A model generated the notes under the pieces. That model saw nothing but the letters and a program-made list of their open reading frames with translations, made no database searches and was not told where the DNA came from. Position numbers and translations under genes: made by a program. DNA of 10,949 nt from Bacillota bacterium. Its GTDB lineage: Bacteria; Bacillota; Clostridia; Acetivibrionales; DSM-1351. The stretch covers positions 1-10,949 of the forward strand of contig JAEYNI010000101.1 in the NCBI GenBank assembly GCA_023412635.1, written 5' to 3'. Below are positions 1 through 5,557 of the stretch, piece by piece (within the stretch, counting starts at the first letter, position 1; each line of letters opens with the position of its first letter).

Positions 1-1128
1 GTACGTGACCTTTTTGAACAGGCAAAGAAAAACGCTCCATGTATAGTATTTATTGACGAAATTGATGCTGTGGGAAGACATAGAGGAGCCGGACTTGGCG
101 GCGGACATGATGAAAGAGAACAGACTCTGAATCAGCTGCTGGTTGAAATGGACGGTTTTGGTATAAATGAAGGGGTTATTATTCTTGCTGCAACTAACAG
201 ACCTGACATTCTTGATCCTGCTCTGTTAAGACCCGGTCGTTTTGACAGGAGAGTTGTTGTTGGACTTCCTGATATAAAAGGAAGAGAGCAGATATTGAAG
301 GTTCATTCCAGAGGAAAGCCATTAGCTGATGACGTTAAACTGGATGATCTGGCAAGGATTACGCCTGGCTTTACAGGTGCAGATCTGGAAAACCTTCTGA
401 ATGAAGCGGCTCTGCTTGCGGCAAGAGCAAATAAAAAGAAAATCGGAAATGAAGAGATAAAGGAAGCAGCTTTCAAGGTTATGATGGGTCCAGAAAAGAA
501 GAGCCGCGTAATGAGTGAACGAGACAAGAAGGTTACCGCTTTCCATGAAGCGGGGCATGCAATTGCAATCAAACTTGTGTCAACCAGTCAGAAGGTTGAC
601 AGAGTTTCCATCATACCTGCAGGTATGGCGGGCGGATATACTGCCAGCAGGCCTCAGGAAGACAAGAGCTATCATACCAAGTCACAGCTGATAGAAGAAA
701 TAATAATCGCTTTAGGTGGCAGAGCTGCAGAGCAGATTATTCTTGATGAGGTAAGTACTGGCGCTTCCAGCGACTTGAAGAAGGTTAATCAGATAGCAAA
801 AAATATGGTTACCAAGTACGGTATGAGTGATAAGCTTGGCAATATGATATTCGGAAATGAAAACGATGAAGTGTTTATTGGAAGAGACTTGGCTCACTCC
901 AGGGATTACAGCGATGAAATTGCTGCAATAATAGACAATGAAGTTAAGAGTATTATCGACAACGCTTATGAAAGAACTCTCAAACTTTTAAGGGATAATA
1001 TTGATAAGCTGAACAGGCTGGCAGAAATACTCCTGGAGAAGGAAAAGGTTGAAGGTGCAGAGTTTGAATCAATATTCGACGGTGTTGTTCTGGAAGGTGC
1101 CAATCCGACTCCTCAGTTGGAAGGCTGA
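1..1128 (+). CDS. ftsH: ATP-dependent zinc metalloprotease FtsH, C-terminal part (5' end outside window)
   Basis: Membrane-anchored AAA+ protease that unfolds and degrades membrane and regulatory proteins. The reading frame is open from base 1, so the N-terminal membrane segments and Walker A lie outside the window; 375 residues are present. Numbering from base 1, Walker B IVFIDEID is at about 16-23, the second region of homology ILAATNRPD...LLRPGRFD at 61-82 (with candidate arginine fingers R77 and R80), and the zinc-protease signature HEAGH at 182-186. D258 in the GASSDLKKV stretch fits the third zinc ligand (72 residues after the last His, as in known FtsH). The peptidase domain continues through NMVTKYGMS and ends in a short acidic tail. 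All motifs visible are intact. A terminator follows 21 bases after the stop, so this is the last gene of its transcript. The family identification is very secure. Confidence 0.97.
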   Translation, partial: VRDLFEQAKKNAPCIVFIDEIDAVGRHRGAGLGGGHDEREQTLNQLLVEMDGFGINEGVIILAATNRPDILDPALLRPGRFDRRVVVGLPDIKGREQILKVHSRGKPLADDVKLDDLARITPGFTGADLENLLNEAALLAARANKKKIGNEEIKEAAFKVMMGPEKKSRVMSERDKKVTAFHEAGHAIAIKLVSTSQKVDRVSIIPAGMAGGYTASRPQEDKSYHTKSQLIEEIIIALGGRAAEQIILDEVSTGASSDLKKVNQIAKNMVTKYGMSDKLGNMIFGNENDEVFIGRDLAHSRDYSDEIAAIIDNEVKSIIDNAYERTLKLLRDNIDKLNRLAEILLEKEKVEGAEFESIFDGVVLEGANPTPQLEG

Positions 1129-1149
1129 TCATAAAAATACTATTTAGAG

Positions 1150-1182
1150 AAAAAGGTGTGCTCAGATGAGCATACCTTTTTT
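1150..1182 (+). terminator. Rho-independent terminator after ftsH
   Basis: AAAAAGGTGTGCTCA pairs with TGAGCATACCTTTTT (one G-T pair; the innermost pairs must open to leave a loop), followed by a run of T. The arrangement is a long stem ending in a T tract just downstream of the ftsH stop, which is the standard intrinsic terminator form. Confidence 0.85.
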
Positions 1183-1224
1183 AGTGAGTTAGTTAAAACT
1201 TTCTTAATCAGTTAGTTGAAGGGT

Positions 1225-1255
1225 TTTAGATATTTTTAGGTCTGCGTGTTATAAT
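1225..1255 (+). promoter_or_regulatory. Probable sigma-A promoter with extended -10 for the thioesterase leader
   Basis: A perfect extended -10, TGTTATAAT, lies at 1247-1255. The -35 is weak (TTTAGA at 1225-1230, 19-base spacer), which is common for extended -10 promoters. Transcription would start near 1262, giving a 5' leader of about 170 bases before the thioesterase start. Confidence 0.6.
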
Positions 1256-1261
1256 AATCGA

Positions 1262-1430
1262 GGAGATAATAACGTGAAAAATACATTCGGTAAGTCATCG
1301 TGCTTTTCACGCAGCGAAGAGCCACTACGTGTCTTTTGTTACTATTTTTGTACGCGCTAGGCGCGTAGATGGGAGTAGATAAATTTTAATACAATTTGTG
1401 GCCACAATGGTGGCTTATGGAGGTTAATAT
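1262..1430 (+). promoter_or_regulatory. Long structured 5' leader of the thioesterase gene, function unknown
   Basis: About 170 bases lie between the inferred transcription start and the gene. The sequence shows several stems: GTGAAAA (1274-1280) with TTTTCAC (1304-1310); TACGCGC-TAG-GCGCGTA, a perfect 7-bp stem at 1351-1367; and GCCAC-AATG-GTGGC at 1401-1414, just ahead of the ribosome binding site GGAGG at 1419-1423. GCCAC at 1321-1325 could pair instead with GTGGC at 1398-1402 or 1410-1414, so alternative folds are possible. I do not recognise a known riboswitch class, and no T tract follows any of the stems. A regulatory role is inference. Confidence 0.4.
1274..1360 (+). CDS. Possible 28-codon leader minicistron (GTG start)
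   Basis: A short frame starts at GTG 1274, nine bases after an AGGAG (1261-1265), and stops at TAG 1358-1360. It would encode a 28-residue peptide starting MKNTFGKSSC and ending YYFCTR, with no recognised homology, membrane helix or obvious run of a regulatory codon. The AGGAG sits almost at the inferred transcription start, so initiation would occur on a very short leader. The stop codon is exactly the three-base loop of the hairpin at 1351-1367. The good ribosome binding site argues for translation; the length, the GTG start and the overlapping structured RNA argue that it may be chance. Confidence 0.22.
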   Translation: MKNTFGKSSCFSRSEEPLRVFCYYFCTR

Positions 1431-1817
1431 ATGGAATTTACAATAGGACTAAGAGGAGAAGCTTCAGCTTTTGTTGACAGCAGTAATACAGCAAAAACAA
1501 TGGGGAGCGGGGAACTTGAAGTTTTCGCCACACCATCTATGATAGCACTGATGGAGAAGGCTTCCACCAACGCTCTTGCTGAAGGTATGCCTGAAGACAG
1601 TTCCTCAGTGGGAACAATGATAAACGTTAAACATATGGCAGCTACACCGGTGGGGATGGAGGTAACAGCAAAAGCGGAACTTGTAGAGGTGGATGGAAAG
1701 CGGCTTGTGTTTTCGGTAGAAGCCTTTGATGAAAAGGATAAAATAGGGGAAGGCAAGCACGAAAGGTTTGTAATAAGTAAAGAAAGATTTATGACTAAGG
1801 CCAACGGGAAAAAGTAG
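1431..1817 (+). CDS. FlK-type hotdog thioesterase (acyl-CoA thioesterase family)
   Basis: A 128-residue single-domain hotdog protein expected to hydrolyse an acyl-CoA thioester in the cytoplasm. The best-known family member is FlK, the fluoroacetyl-CoA thioesterase of Streptomyces cattleya, whose triad is Thr42, Glu50, His76. Here T34 (FATPSM), E42 (ALMEKAS) and H68 (VKHMAATP) have exactly the same spacing, 8 and 26 residues, so catalytic competence is likely. The GTMINVKHMAATPVG stretch is the hotdog central helix/strand signature. The start ATG 1431 has GGAGG seven bases upstream. The real substrate cannot be told from sequence: most clostridial members are annotated only as thioesterase and nothing here points to fluoroacetate. 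The gene stands alone between the ftsH terminator and the metK riboswitch. No strong terminator follows its stop, so read-through would reach the S-box terminator. Confidence 0.88.
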   Translation: MEFTIGLRGEASAFVDSSNTAKTMGSGELEVFATPSMIALMEKASTNALAEGMPEDSSSVGTMINVKHMAATPVGMEVTAKAELVEVDGKRLVFSVEAFDEKDKIGEGKHERFVISKERFMTKANGKK

Positions 1818-1826
1818 CTTAAGCTA

Positions 1827-1855
1827 TTGACGAGTTTTTCTTTTTGTGGTTAAAT
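1827..1855 (+). promoter_or_regulatory. Probable promoter of the S-box/metK transcript
   Basis: TTGACG (1827-1832), a 17-base spacer and TTAAAT (1850-1855), with TG at 1847-1848 giving an extended -10. It lies about 25 bases before the riboswitch, so transcription would begin close to the first paired base. The 12-base palindrome TAGCTTAAGCTA (1815-1826) abuts the -35 and overlaps the thioesterase stop codon. Confidence 0.6.
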
Positions 1856-1877
1856 AATCTCAAAGTCAATATTTTTA

Positions 1878-1984
1878 TCCTTATCAAGAGAGGTGGAGGG
1901 AGTGGGCCCTATGAAACCCGGCAACCAGCATTCAAACATGTACGGTGCCAATTCCTGCAGGCATTATGCCTGAAAGATGAGGGG
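1878..1984 (+). promoter_or_regulatory. SAM-I (S-box) riboswitch aptamer
   Basis: The conserved S-box core is directly readable: TTATCAAGAGAGGTGGAGGG at 1881-1900, then ATGAAACCCGGCAACC (1911-1926), GGTGCCAATTCC (1964 region), and GAAAGATGAGG closing at 1972-1982. Helix P1 forms from CCTTATC (1879-1885) and GATGAGG (1976-1982). The aptamer binds S-adenosylmethionine; when SAM is plentiful P1 is stabilised and the downstream terminator forms, so expression of metK (SAM synthase) falls. In this copy the usual GGGACTGGCCC stretch reads GGGAGTGGGCCC, a modest variation. GAGG (1979-1982) can pair with CCTC (2014-2017) in the terminator, a short candidate antiterminator. Confidence 0.96.
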
Positions 1985-2010
1985 TGATCATTAATTTAAG
2001 ATAAAATGAC

Positions 2011-2032
2011 AAACCTCGAAAGAGGTTTTTTT
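2011..2032 (+). terminator. S-box expression platform terminator
   Basis: AAACCTC-GAAA-GAGGTTT (2011-2028) is a perfect 7-bp stem with a GAAA tetraloop, followed directly by T residues to 2032. It lies 27 bases past the aptamer. The T tract is shared with the left arm of the inverted repeat starting at 2029. Confidence 0.9.
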
Positions 2033-2127
2033 ATTGTCTAGGAAAGTATAAATTTGTGCGACAATGATTATTGGAACGCACATAAAGGCGTATTAGACAC
2101 ATATAACAGTTTCCCTAGACAATAAAA
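2029..2127 (+). repeat. Inverted-repeat element of about 99 bases between the S-box and metK (MITE-like)
   Basis: TTTTATTGTCTAGG (2029-2042) is the exact reverse complement of CCTAGACAATAAAA (2114-2127). The match continues for AAA/TTT beyond a single unpaired C (2113). If the repeat proper is taken as TTGTCTAGG...CCTAGACAA, both ends are flanked by TA (2032-2033 and 2123-2124), as left by Tc1/mariner or IS630-type insertion. Inside, TGTGCG (2055-2060) pairs with CGCACA (2077-2082), with CAAT/ATTG nested within. There is no coding capacity. It could be a small non-autonomous element or simply part of a folded leader; one copy in one window cannot decide this. Confidence 0.45.
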
Positions 2128-2151
2128 ACTTTGAATTTATGCACGTGTGCA

Positions 2152-2178
2152 AACAAAAGTGGCTTTGCCACCTTTGTT
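2152..2178 (+). other. Hairpin in the metK leader
   Basis: AACAAA-A-GTGGC pairs with GCCAC-C-TTTGTT around a TTT loop, eleven pairs with one A-C mismatch. A rather A-rich sequence (TTGTATAAAAAAAG) follows, so it does not look like a normal plus-strand intrinsic terminator. The preceding TGCAC-GT-GTGCA (2140-2151) is a further small dyad. Confidence 0.5.
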
Positions 2179-2193
2179 CTTGTATAAAAAAAG

Positions 2194-2248
2194 ATTAACT
2201 ACCTTGAGCGTTCCCGCCGTTAATTACGGGAGCTAGGTATATGTTAAT
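2194..2248 (+). promoter_or_regulatory. Long bulged stem in the metK leader, function unknown
   Basis: The segment folds as ATTAAC (2194-2199) with GTTAAT (2243-2248), ACCT (2201-2204) with AGGT (2235-2238), AGC with GCT, and TCCCG with CGGGA, closing a ten-base loop. Two 2-base bulges lie on the 5' side. A competing inner hairpin CCGT-TAATT-ACGG is available. It matches no riboswitch class I recognise, including the SAM-III (SMK) box that controls metK in lactic acid bacteria. The pairing is visible in the sequence; a role in regulation is inference. Confidence 0.4.
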
Positions 2249-2264
2249 TAAGGGATAAAAACTG

Positions 2265-2294
2265 ACCTCAAGATAAATATTATGAATTGGAGGT
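2265..2294 (+). promoter_or_regulatory. Possible sequestration of the metK ribosome binding site
   Basis: ACCTC (2265-2269) is complementary to GAGGT (2290-2294), which contains the metK Shine-Dalgarno, and the adjacent AA/TT can extend the pairing past a one-base bulge. CTCAAG (2267-2272) can instead pair with CTTGAG (2203-2208) in the stem upstream, which would free the ribosome binding site. Two mutually exclusive pairings of this kind could form a translational switch, but the stems are short. Confidence 0.3.
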
Positions 2295-2302
2295 ATTTTA
2301 AA

Positions 2303-3493
2303 ATGTCAAAAAGATTATTTACATCGGAATCAGTAACCGAAGGACATCCTGACAAAATTTGTGATCAGATTTCCGACGCGGTACTTGACGCAATATTCGA
2401 ACAGGACCCACAGGCCAGAGTTGCCTGTGAAACAGCAGTAACTACAGGCATGGTAATGGTTATGGGTGAAATTTCAACCCAGTGCTATGTTGACATTCCA
2501 AAGGTTGTAAGAAACACAATAAAAGACATAGGATATGATAGGGCAAAGTTCGGGTTTGATAGTGAAACCTGCGCTGTGCTCACTTCAATTGATGAACAGT
2601 CGGCAGATATTGCAATGGGAGTTGACAAGGCTCTTGAGGCTAAAACAGGAGAAATGAGTGAGGCACAGATACAGGCTATCGGTGCCGGAGACCAGGGAAT
2701 GATGTTCGGTTTCGCTTGTGATGAAACTCCTGAACTAATGCCCATGCCTATTACTTTGGCACACAAGCTTTCAAAGAAGCTTAGCGAAGTAAGGAAGGAT
2801 GGAACTCTCGATTATCTCAGACCTGACGGAAAGTCACAGGTTACAGTCGAGTATGACGGTGACAAACCTGTAAGAGTTGATACAATAGTCATTTCGACAC
2901 AGCATGGCCCCGATGTGAGTCATGAAATAATAGAAAGAGATATGCTGGAGTTTGTCATAAAGCCGGTTATTCCTGCTAATTTGCTGGATTCAAACACCAA
3001 ATACTTTATTAATCCAACCGGACGATTTGTTGTTGGAGGTCCTCAGGGAGACTCGGGTCTGACGGGAAGAAAGATTATTGTCGATACTTACGGTGGTTAT
3101 GCACGACATGGAGGCGGTGCTTTCTCCGGAAAGGACCCCACAAAGGTTGACCGCTCTGCTGCATATGCTGCGAGGTATGTTGCCAAGAATATAGTAGCTG
3201 CAGGCATAGCAAGAAAATGTGAGGTTCAGCTAGCATATGCGATCGGAGTAGCAAAGCCTGTTTCAGTATTGGTCGACACCTTTGGTACTTCGGTAATTCC
3301 TGAAGAAAAAATATCTGAGCTTGTAAATAAACATTTTGACCTCAGACCAGCAGGGATTATTAAAACACTTGATTTAAGAAGACCTATATTCAGGAAAACT
3401 GCTGCTTATGGACATTTCGGAAGAAATGATGCCGATTTCACATGGGAAAGAACAGACGTAGCCGAAATACTTAAAAAAGAGGCGGGACTATAA
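2303..3493 (+). CDS. metK: S-adenosylmethionine synthase (methionine adenosyltransferase)
   Basis: Cytoplasmic enzyme making SAM from methionine and ATP, with tripolyphosphate cleavage, and the main supplier of methyl groups. The chosen start ATG 2303 has GGAGG (2289-2293) nine bases upstream and gives 396 residues, the usual family length. An in-frame ATG at 2282 would add seven residues but lies ahead of the ribosome binding site. Motifs: GHPDKICDQISDAVLDA at 14-30, with H15 and D17 at the ATP/Mg site; the GAGDQGMMFGF signature at 127-137; and GGGAFSGKDPTKVDRS at 270-285, the phosphate loop, with K277 and D278. All three family domains are complete and nothing is unusual. The S-box upstream shows feedback control by the enzyme's own product. 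A terminator follows at 3573, so it is probably transcribed alone. Confidence 0.98.
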   Translation: MSKRLFTSESVTEGHPDKICDQISDAVLDAIFEQDPQARVACETAVTTGMVMVMGEISTQCYVDIPKVVRNTIKDIGYDRAKFGFDSETCAVLTSIDEQSADIAMGVDKALEAKTGEMSEAQIQAIGAGDQGMMFGFACDETPELMPMPITLAHKLSKKLSEVRKDGTLDYLRPDGKSQVTVEYDGDKPVRVDTIVISTQHGPDVSHEIIERDMLEFVIKPVIPANLLDSNTKYFINPTGRFVVGGPQGDSGLTGRKIIVDTYGGYARHGGGAFSGKDPTKVDRSAAYAARYVAKNIVAAGIARKCEVQLAYAIGVAKPVSVLVDTFGTSVIPEEKISELVNKHFDLRPAGIIKTLDLRRPIFRKTAAYGHFGRNDADFTWERTDVAEILKKEAGL

Positions 3494-3572
3494 AAGTTTG
3501 AGGATAAAAAATCTGAATTGCGCAGAGTTAATTTATGAATCTGCGTAGTTGGATTTCAAGAATAAGTTATAT

Positions 3573-3614
3573 AAGGGTGCTGTCCATCAGAAAATTGCTG
3601 GTGGCACCCTTTTT
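3573..3614 (+). terminator. Rho-independent terminator after metK
   Basis: AAGGGTGC (3573-3580) pairs with GCACCCTT (3604-3611), with an inner helix CATCAG/CTGGTG, followed by T residues. A separate hairpin, CGCAGA (3521-3526) with TCTGCG (3540-3545), lies between the metK stop and this terminator but has no T tract. Confidence 0.85.
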
Positions 3615-3916
3615 CCTTTGTCAGGTGTGCGAGCTTTCTATTCGTTTGTCTATGCGTTTTCTATTTGTTTGACTGTTACATAATCATCCAACCCGCAAAA
3701 CCACATACTAATAAAAATTTATATATGATTTAAAATATTACGAAATTGTGTTACATATAATATTAAAGTAACTCACTGCAATGGTTATTTAAGAGTTAAC
3801 TATGTATTAAAGCCGATTAAGGCAAAGAGAACAATAATAATAGTTAGCAAGCAGGAGGTTAATGGTTCTATGTATGGTTAACCTCAAAGGAAATTCAAGA
3901 ATATTGTATTGTACCA
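3615..3916 (+). other. AT-rich intergenic stretch with one hairpin and a possible micro-ORF
   Basis: No conventional gene is visible here. Two things stand out. A TATAAT occurs at 3756-3761 but without a convincing -35. GAGGTTAA (3855-3862) and TTAACCTC (3878-3885) form a perfect 8-bp stem whose 5' arm contains an AGGAGG. That AGGAGG precedes ATG 3862 (too close) and ATG 3874 (in the same frame, about 15 bases downstream of it), which open a 15-19 codon frame ending at TGA 3919. The frame has no recognisable product. I see no known riboswitch in this stretch. Confidence 0.4.
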
Positions 3917-3947
3917 TTTGACATAAGGGTCAAACTTATAGTAAATT
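3917..3947 (+). promoter_or_regulatory. Candidate promoter with overlapping inverted-repeat operator
   Basis: A perfect -35 TTGACA (3918-3923) is followed, after 18 bases, by TAAATT (3942-3947), a poor -10. TTTGAC (3917-3922) and GTCAAA (3929-3934) form a perfect inverted repeat with a 6-base spacer overlapping the -35, as an operator would. The next signals are the small frame at 4005, a terminator, and the CNNM-family gene. The regulator, if any, is unknown. Confidence 0.35.
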
Positions 3948-4004
3948 ATTAAATAACCAGATGCTAAGGTTATAAATTTATTAAAATGGGGGGTTAATTT
4001 AAGT

Positions 4005-4109
4005 ATGGAGGATAATCCTGAGGATACAAGTAATTGTTGTATAGCGTTCAGCTGGATATCACTTAAAAAGCAAAATCACAATGAAAGATACTTTTACAGA
4101 AGACCCTGA
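4005..4109 (+). CDS. Possible 34-residue small protein, unknown
   Basis: A frame from ATG 4005 to TGA 4107 encodes 34 residues: an acidic start (MEDNPED), a short hydrophobic middle around CCIAFSWISL, and a basic tail ending in YFYRRP. A GGGGGG tract (3988-3993) lies 11 bases upstream as a weak ribosome binding site. The stop falls inside the left arm of the terminator at 4100-4140. An RNA stem, ATACAA (4024-4029) with TTGTAT (4037-4042), lies within the frame. This could be a real small gene, a leader peptide for the CNNM gene, or untranslated leader RNA. I do not recognise it. Confidence 0.3.
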   Translation: MEDNPEDTSNCCIAFSWISLKKQNHNERYFYRRP

Positions 4110-4140
4110 CAGTCCTACCTCGGATTGGTGTGTCTTTTTT
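4100..4140 (+). terminator. Rho-independent terminator upstream of the CNNM gene
   Basis: CAGTCC-TACCTC-GGATTG forms the inner stem and AAGAC/GTCTT the outer stem, separated by an internal loop, followed by a run of T to 4140. It lies about 60 bases before the CNNM-family gene. It therefore ends either a short upstream transcript or acts as an attenuator in that gene's leader. Confidence 0.6.
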
Positions 4141-4202
4141 TATTTATTTTTCAATGGGTTTAGGAATATTTTTAGTTTTTATTCAGATGGAGGATGAAAA
4201 AA

Positions 4203-5501
4203 TTGTTAACTGAAATTTTTGTTTTAATAATACTAGTTATAATGAACGCTTTTTTTGCAGCATCAGAAATTGCACTGATTTCGCTCAATGATAACAAAAT
4301 AAGACTTATGGCTGAGGATGGAGATAAAAAGGCAAAAGTATTAAATAATCTTTTGAGAGAACCCAGTAAATTTTTAGCCACTATTCAAATAGGAATAACG
4401 CTGGCTGGTTTTCTTGCGAGTGCTTTTGCTTCGGAAACCTTTGCAGAACCGCTGGTAAAATTTCTGGTTGCATCGGGAGTACCAATACCCGAGGCGTGGT
4501 TAAAGACTGCGTCGATGCTTGTAATAACAATAGTGCTGTCATACTTTACCCTTGTGCTTGGTGAACTGGTACCAAAGAGGATAGCAATGAAAAAGGCTGA
4601 GCCTATAGCCAGATTTGTTGCAAATCCGTTGCGTGCTCTGGCTGCGTTTACATCACCTTTTGTAAAGCTGCTAACTGCTTCTACCAATTTTTTCGTCAGG
4701 TTATTTGGTGTTGACCCGGATGCCGAAGAAGAACATGTAACAGAAGAAGAAATAAGAATGATGGTTGATGTGGGAGAAGAAAAAGGGACAATACATGAAA
4801 ATGAAAAAGAGATGATTAATAACATCTTTGAATTCAATAACAAGACGGTTTCTGACATAATGACCCATCGAACGGATATTGCGGCTCTCCCTATAGATGC
4901 GAGCCTTACGGAAGTAATTGACTTTATAAACAGTGAAAAATACTCAAGAATTCCGGTTTACGAAGATAACATAGATAATATCGTTGGAGTGATGCACTCC
5001 AAGTATGCTTTTAAATTTGTAACAAACGATGATACCTCAAACTTTACTTTGAAAGATTTAATACGACAGCCATATTTTGTACCTGAATCAAAAAGGACCG
5101 ATGAACTTTTTAAAGAGCTTCAGCAGAATAAAACCCATATGGCAATAATTATTGATGAGTACGGCGGAACTGCGGGGATTGTTACTCTCGAGGACTTAAT
5201 CGAAGAGATTGTCGGAAATATTTTCGATGAAGATGATGATGAAGAAAAAGAGCTGGAAAAGATAGATGATAATACTTTTATTATAAAGGGCTCAATTAGT
5301 CTGGATGAAGCCCAGGAGATACTTGGAGCCGACCTTCCGATTGATGACTATGAAACTTTGAGCGGATTTATTATAGGACAGATTGGGAGAATTCCTGAAA
5401 AGGGCGATGAACCGACAATTGAATATAATGAGCTGGTGTTCAAGGTTGAGGAAGTTGAAGAAAAGAAGGTTTCTAAGGTAAAAGTCTGCCGCGCCATGTA
5501 A
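4203..5501 (+). CDS. CNNM/CorB-type membrane protein with CBS pair and CorC domain (probable Mg2+ efflux)
   Basis: About 432 residues in the inner membrane. Residues 1-170 form the CNNM (DUF21) domain: hydrophobic segments at about 3-20, 57-78, 101-121 and 138-167, with the family motifs FFAASEIAL (S21, E22) and GELVPKR (120-126). Two CBS domains follow (about 220-280 and 283-343), including the EYGGTAGIVTLEDLIEEIVG signature at 319-338. After an acidic linker comes the CorC/HlyC transporter-associated domain (about 350-432). Relatives include Bacillus MpfA/YhdP and archaeal CorB, which act in Mg2+ efflux with MgATP bound by the CBS pair; older databases call them hemolysin-like. Start choice: ATG 4194 directly abuts GGAGG (4189-4193) and leaves no spacer, whereas TTG 4203 has a nine-base spacer, so TTG is preferred. 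ATG 4194 would add three residues. The small membrane-protein gene 56 bases downstream is probably co-transcribed. Confidence 0.9.
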   Translation: MLTEIFVLIILVIMNAFFAASEIALISLNDNKIRLMAEDGDKKAKVLNNLLREPSKFLATIQIGITLAGFLASAFASETFAEPLVKFLVASGVPIPEAWLKTASMLVITIVLSYFTLVLGELVPKRIAMKKAEPIARFVANPLRALAAFTSPFVKLLTASTNFFVRLFGVDPDAEEEHVTEEEIRMMVDVGEEKGTIHENEKEMINNIFEFNNKTVSDIMTHRTDIAALPIDASLTEVIDFINSEKYSRIPVYEDNIDNIVGVMHSKYAFKFVTNDDTSNFTLKDLIRQPYFVPESKRTDELFKELQQNKTHMAIIIDEYGGTAGIVTLEDLIEEIVGNIFDEDDDEEKELEKIDDNTFIIKGSISLDEAQEILGADLPIDDYETLSGFIIGQIGRIPEKGDEPTIEYNELVFKVEEVEEKKVSKVKVCRAM

Positions 5502-5557
5502 CACAAGTGCCTCCTGATTCATAAAATAAGGTACGATATATTTTGGGGAGTGATAAC

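Noticed and set aside
1262..1430. Fluoride riboswitch, suggested by the FlK-like gene downstream
   Set aside because: The short conserved fluoride aptamer core and its pseudoknot are not present, and the leader is much longer and folds differently.
2033..2302. T-box or SMK (SAM-III) element ahead of metK
   Set aside because: There is no T-box antiterminator core (TGGNACCGCG) and no recognisable SMK core. The folds seen are left as unknown.
3793..3819. Sigma-D promoter at GCCGATTA (3812-3819)
   Set aside because: The -10-like octamer is good, but no TAAA stands at the required 15-base distance.
3780..4140. M-box Mg2+ riboswitch ahead of the CNNM gene
   Set aside because: A CAGCTGGAT string at about 4050 recalls one M-box segment, but the diagnostic TTAGGTGAGGCTCC and GTGCTAAAGCTC parts are missing.
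5532..5539. Sigma-D -10 element TACGATAT before the small membrane-protein gene
   Set aside because: Only six of eight bases match and no -35 TAAA lies at the correct distance; the position is inside the gap of a probable operon.
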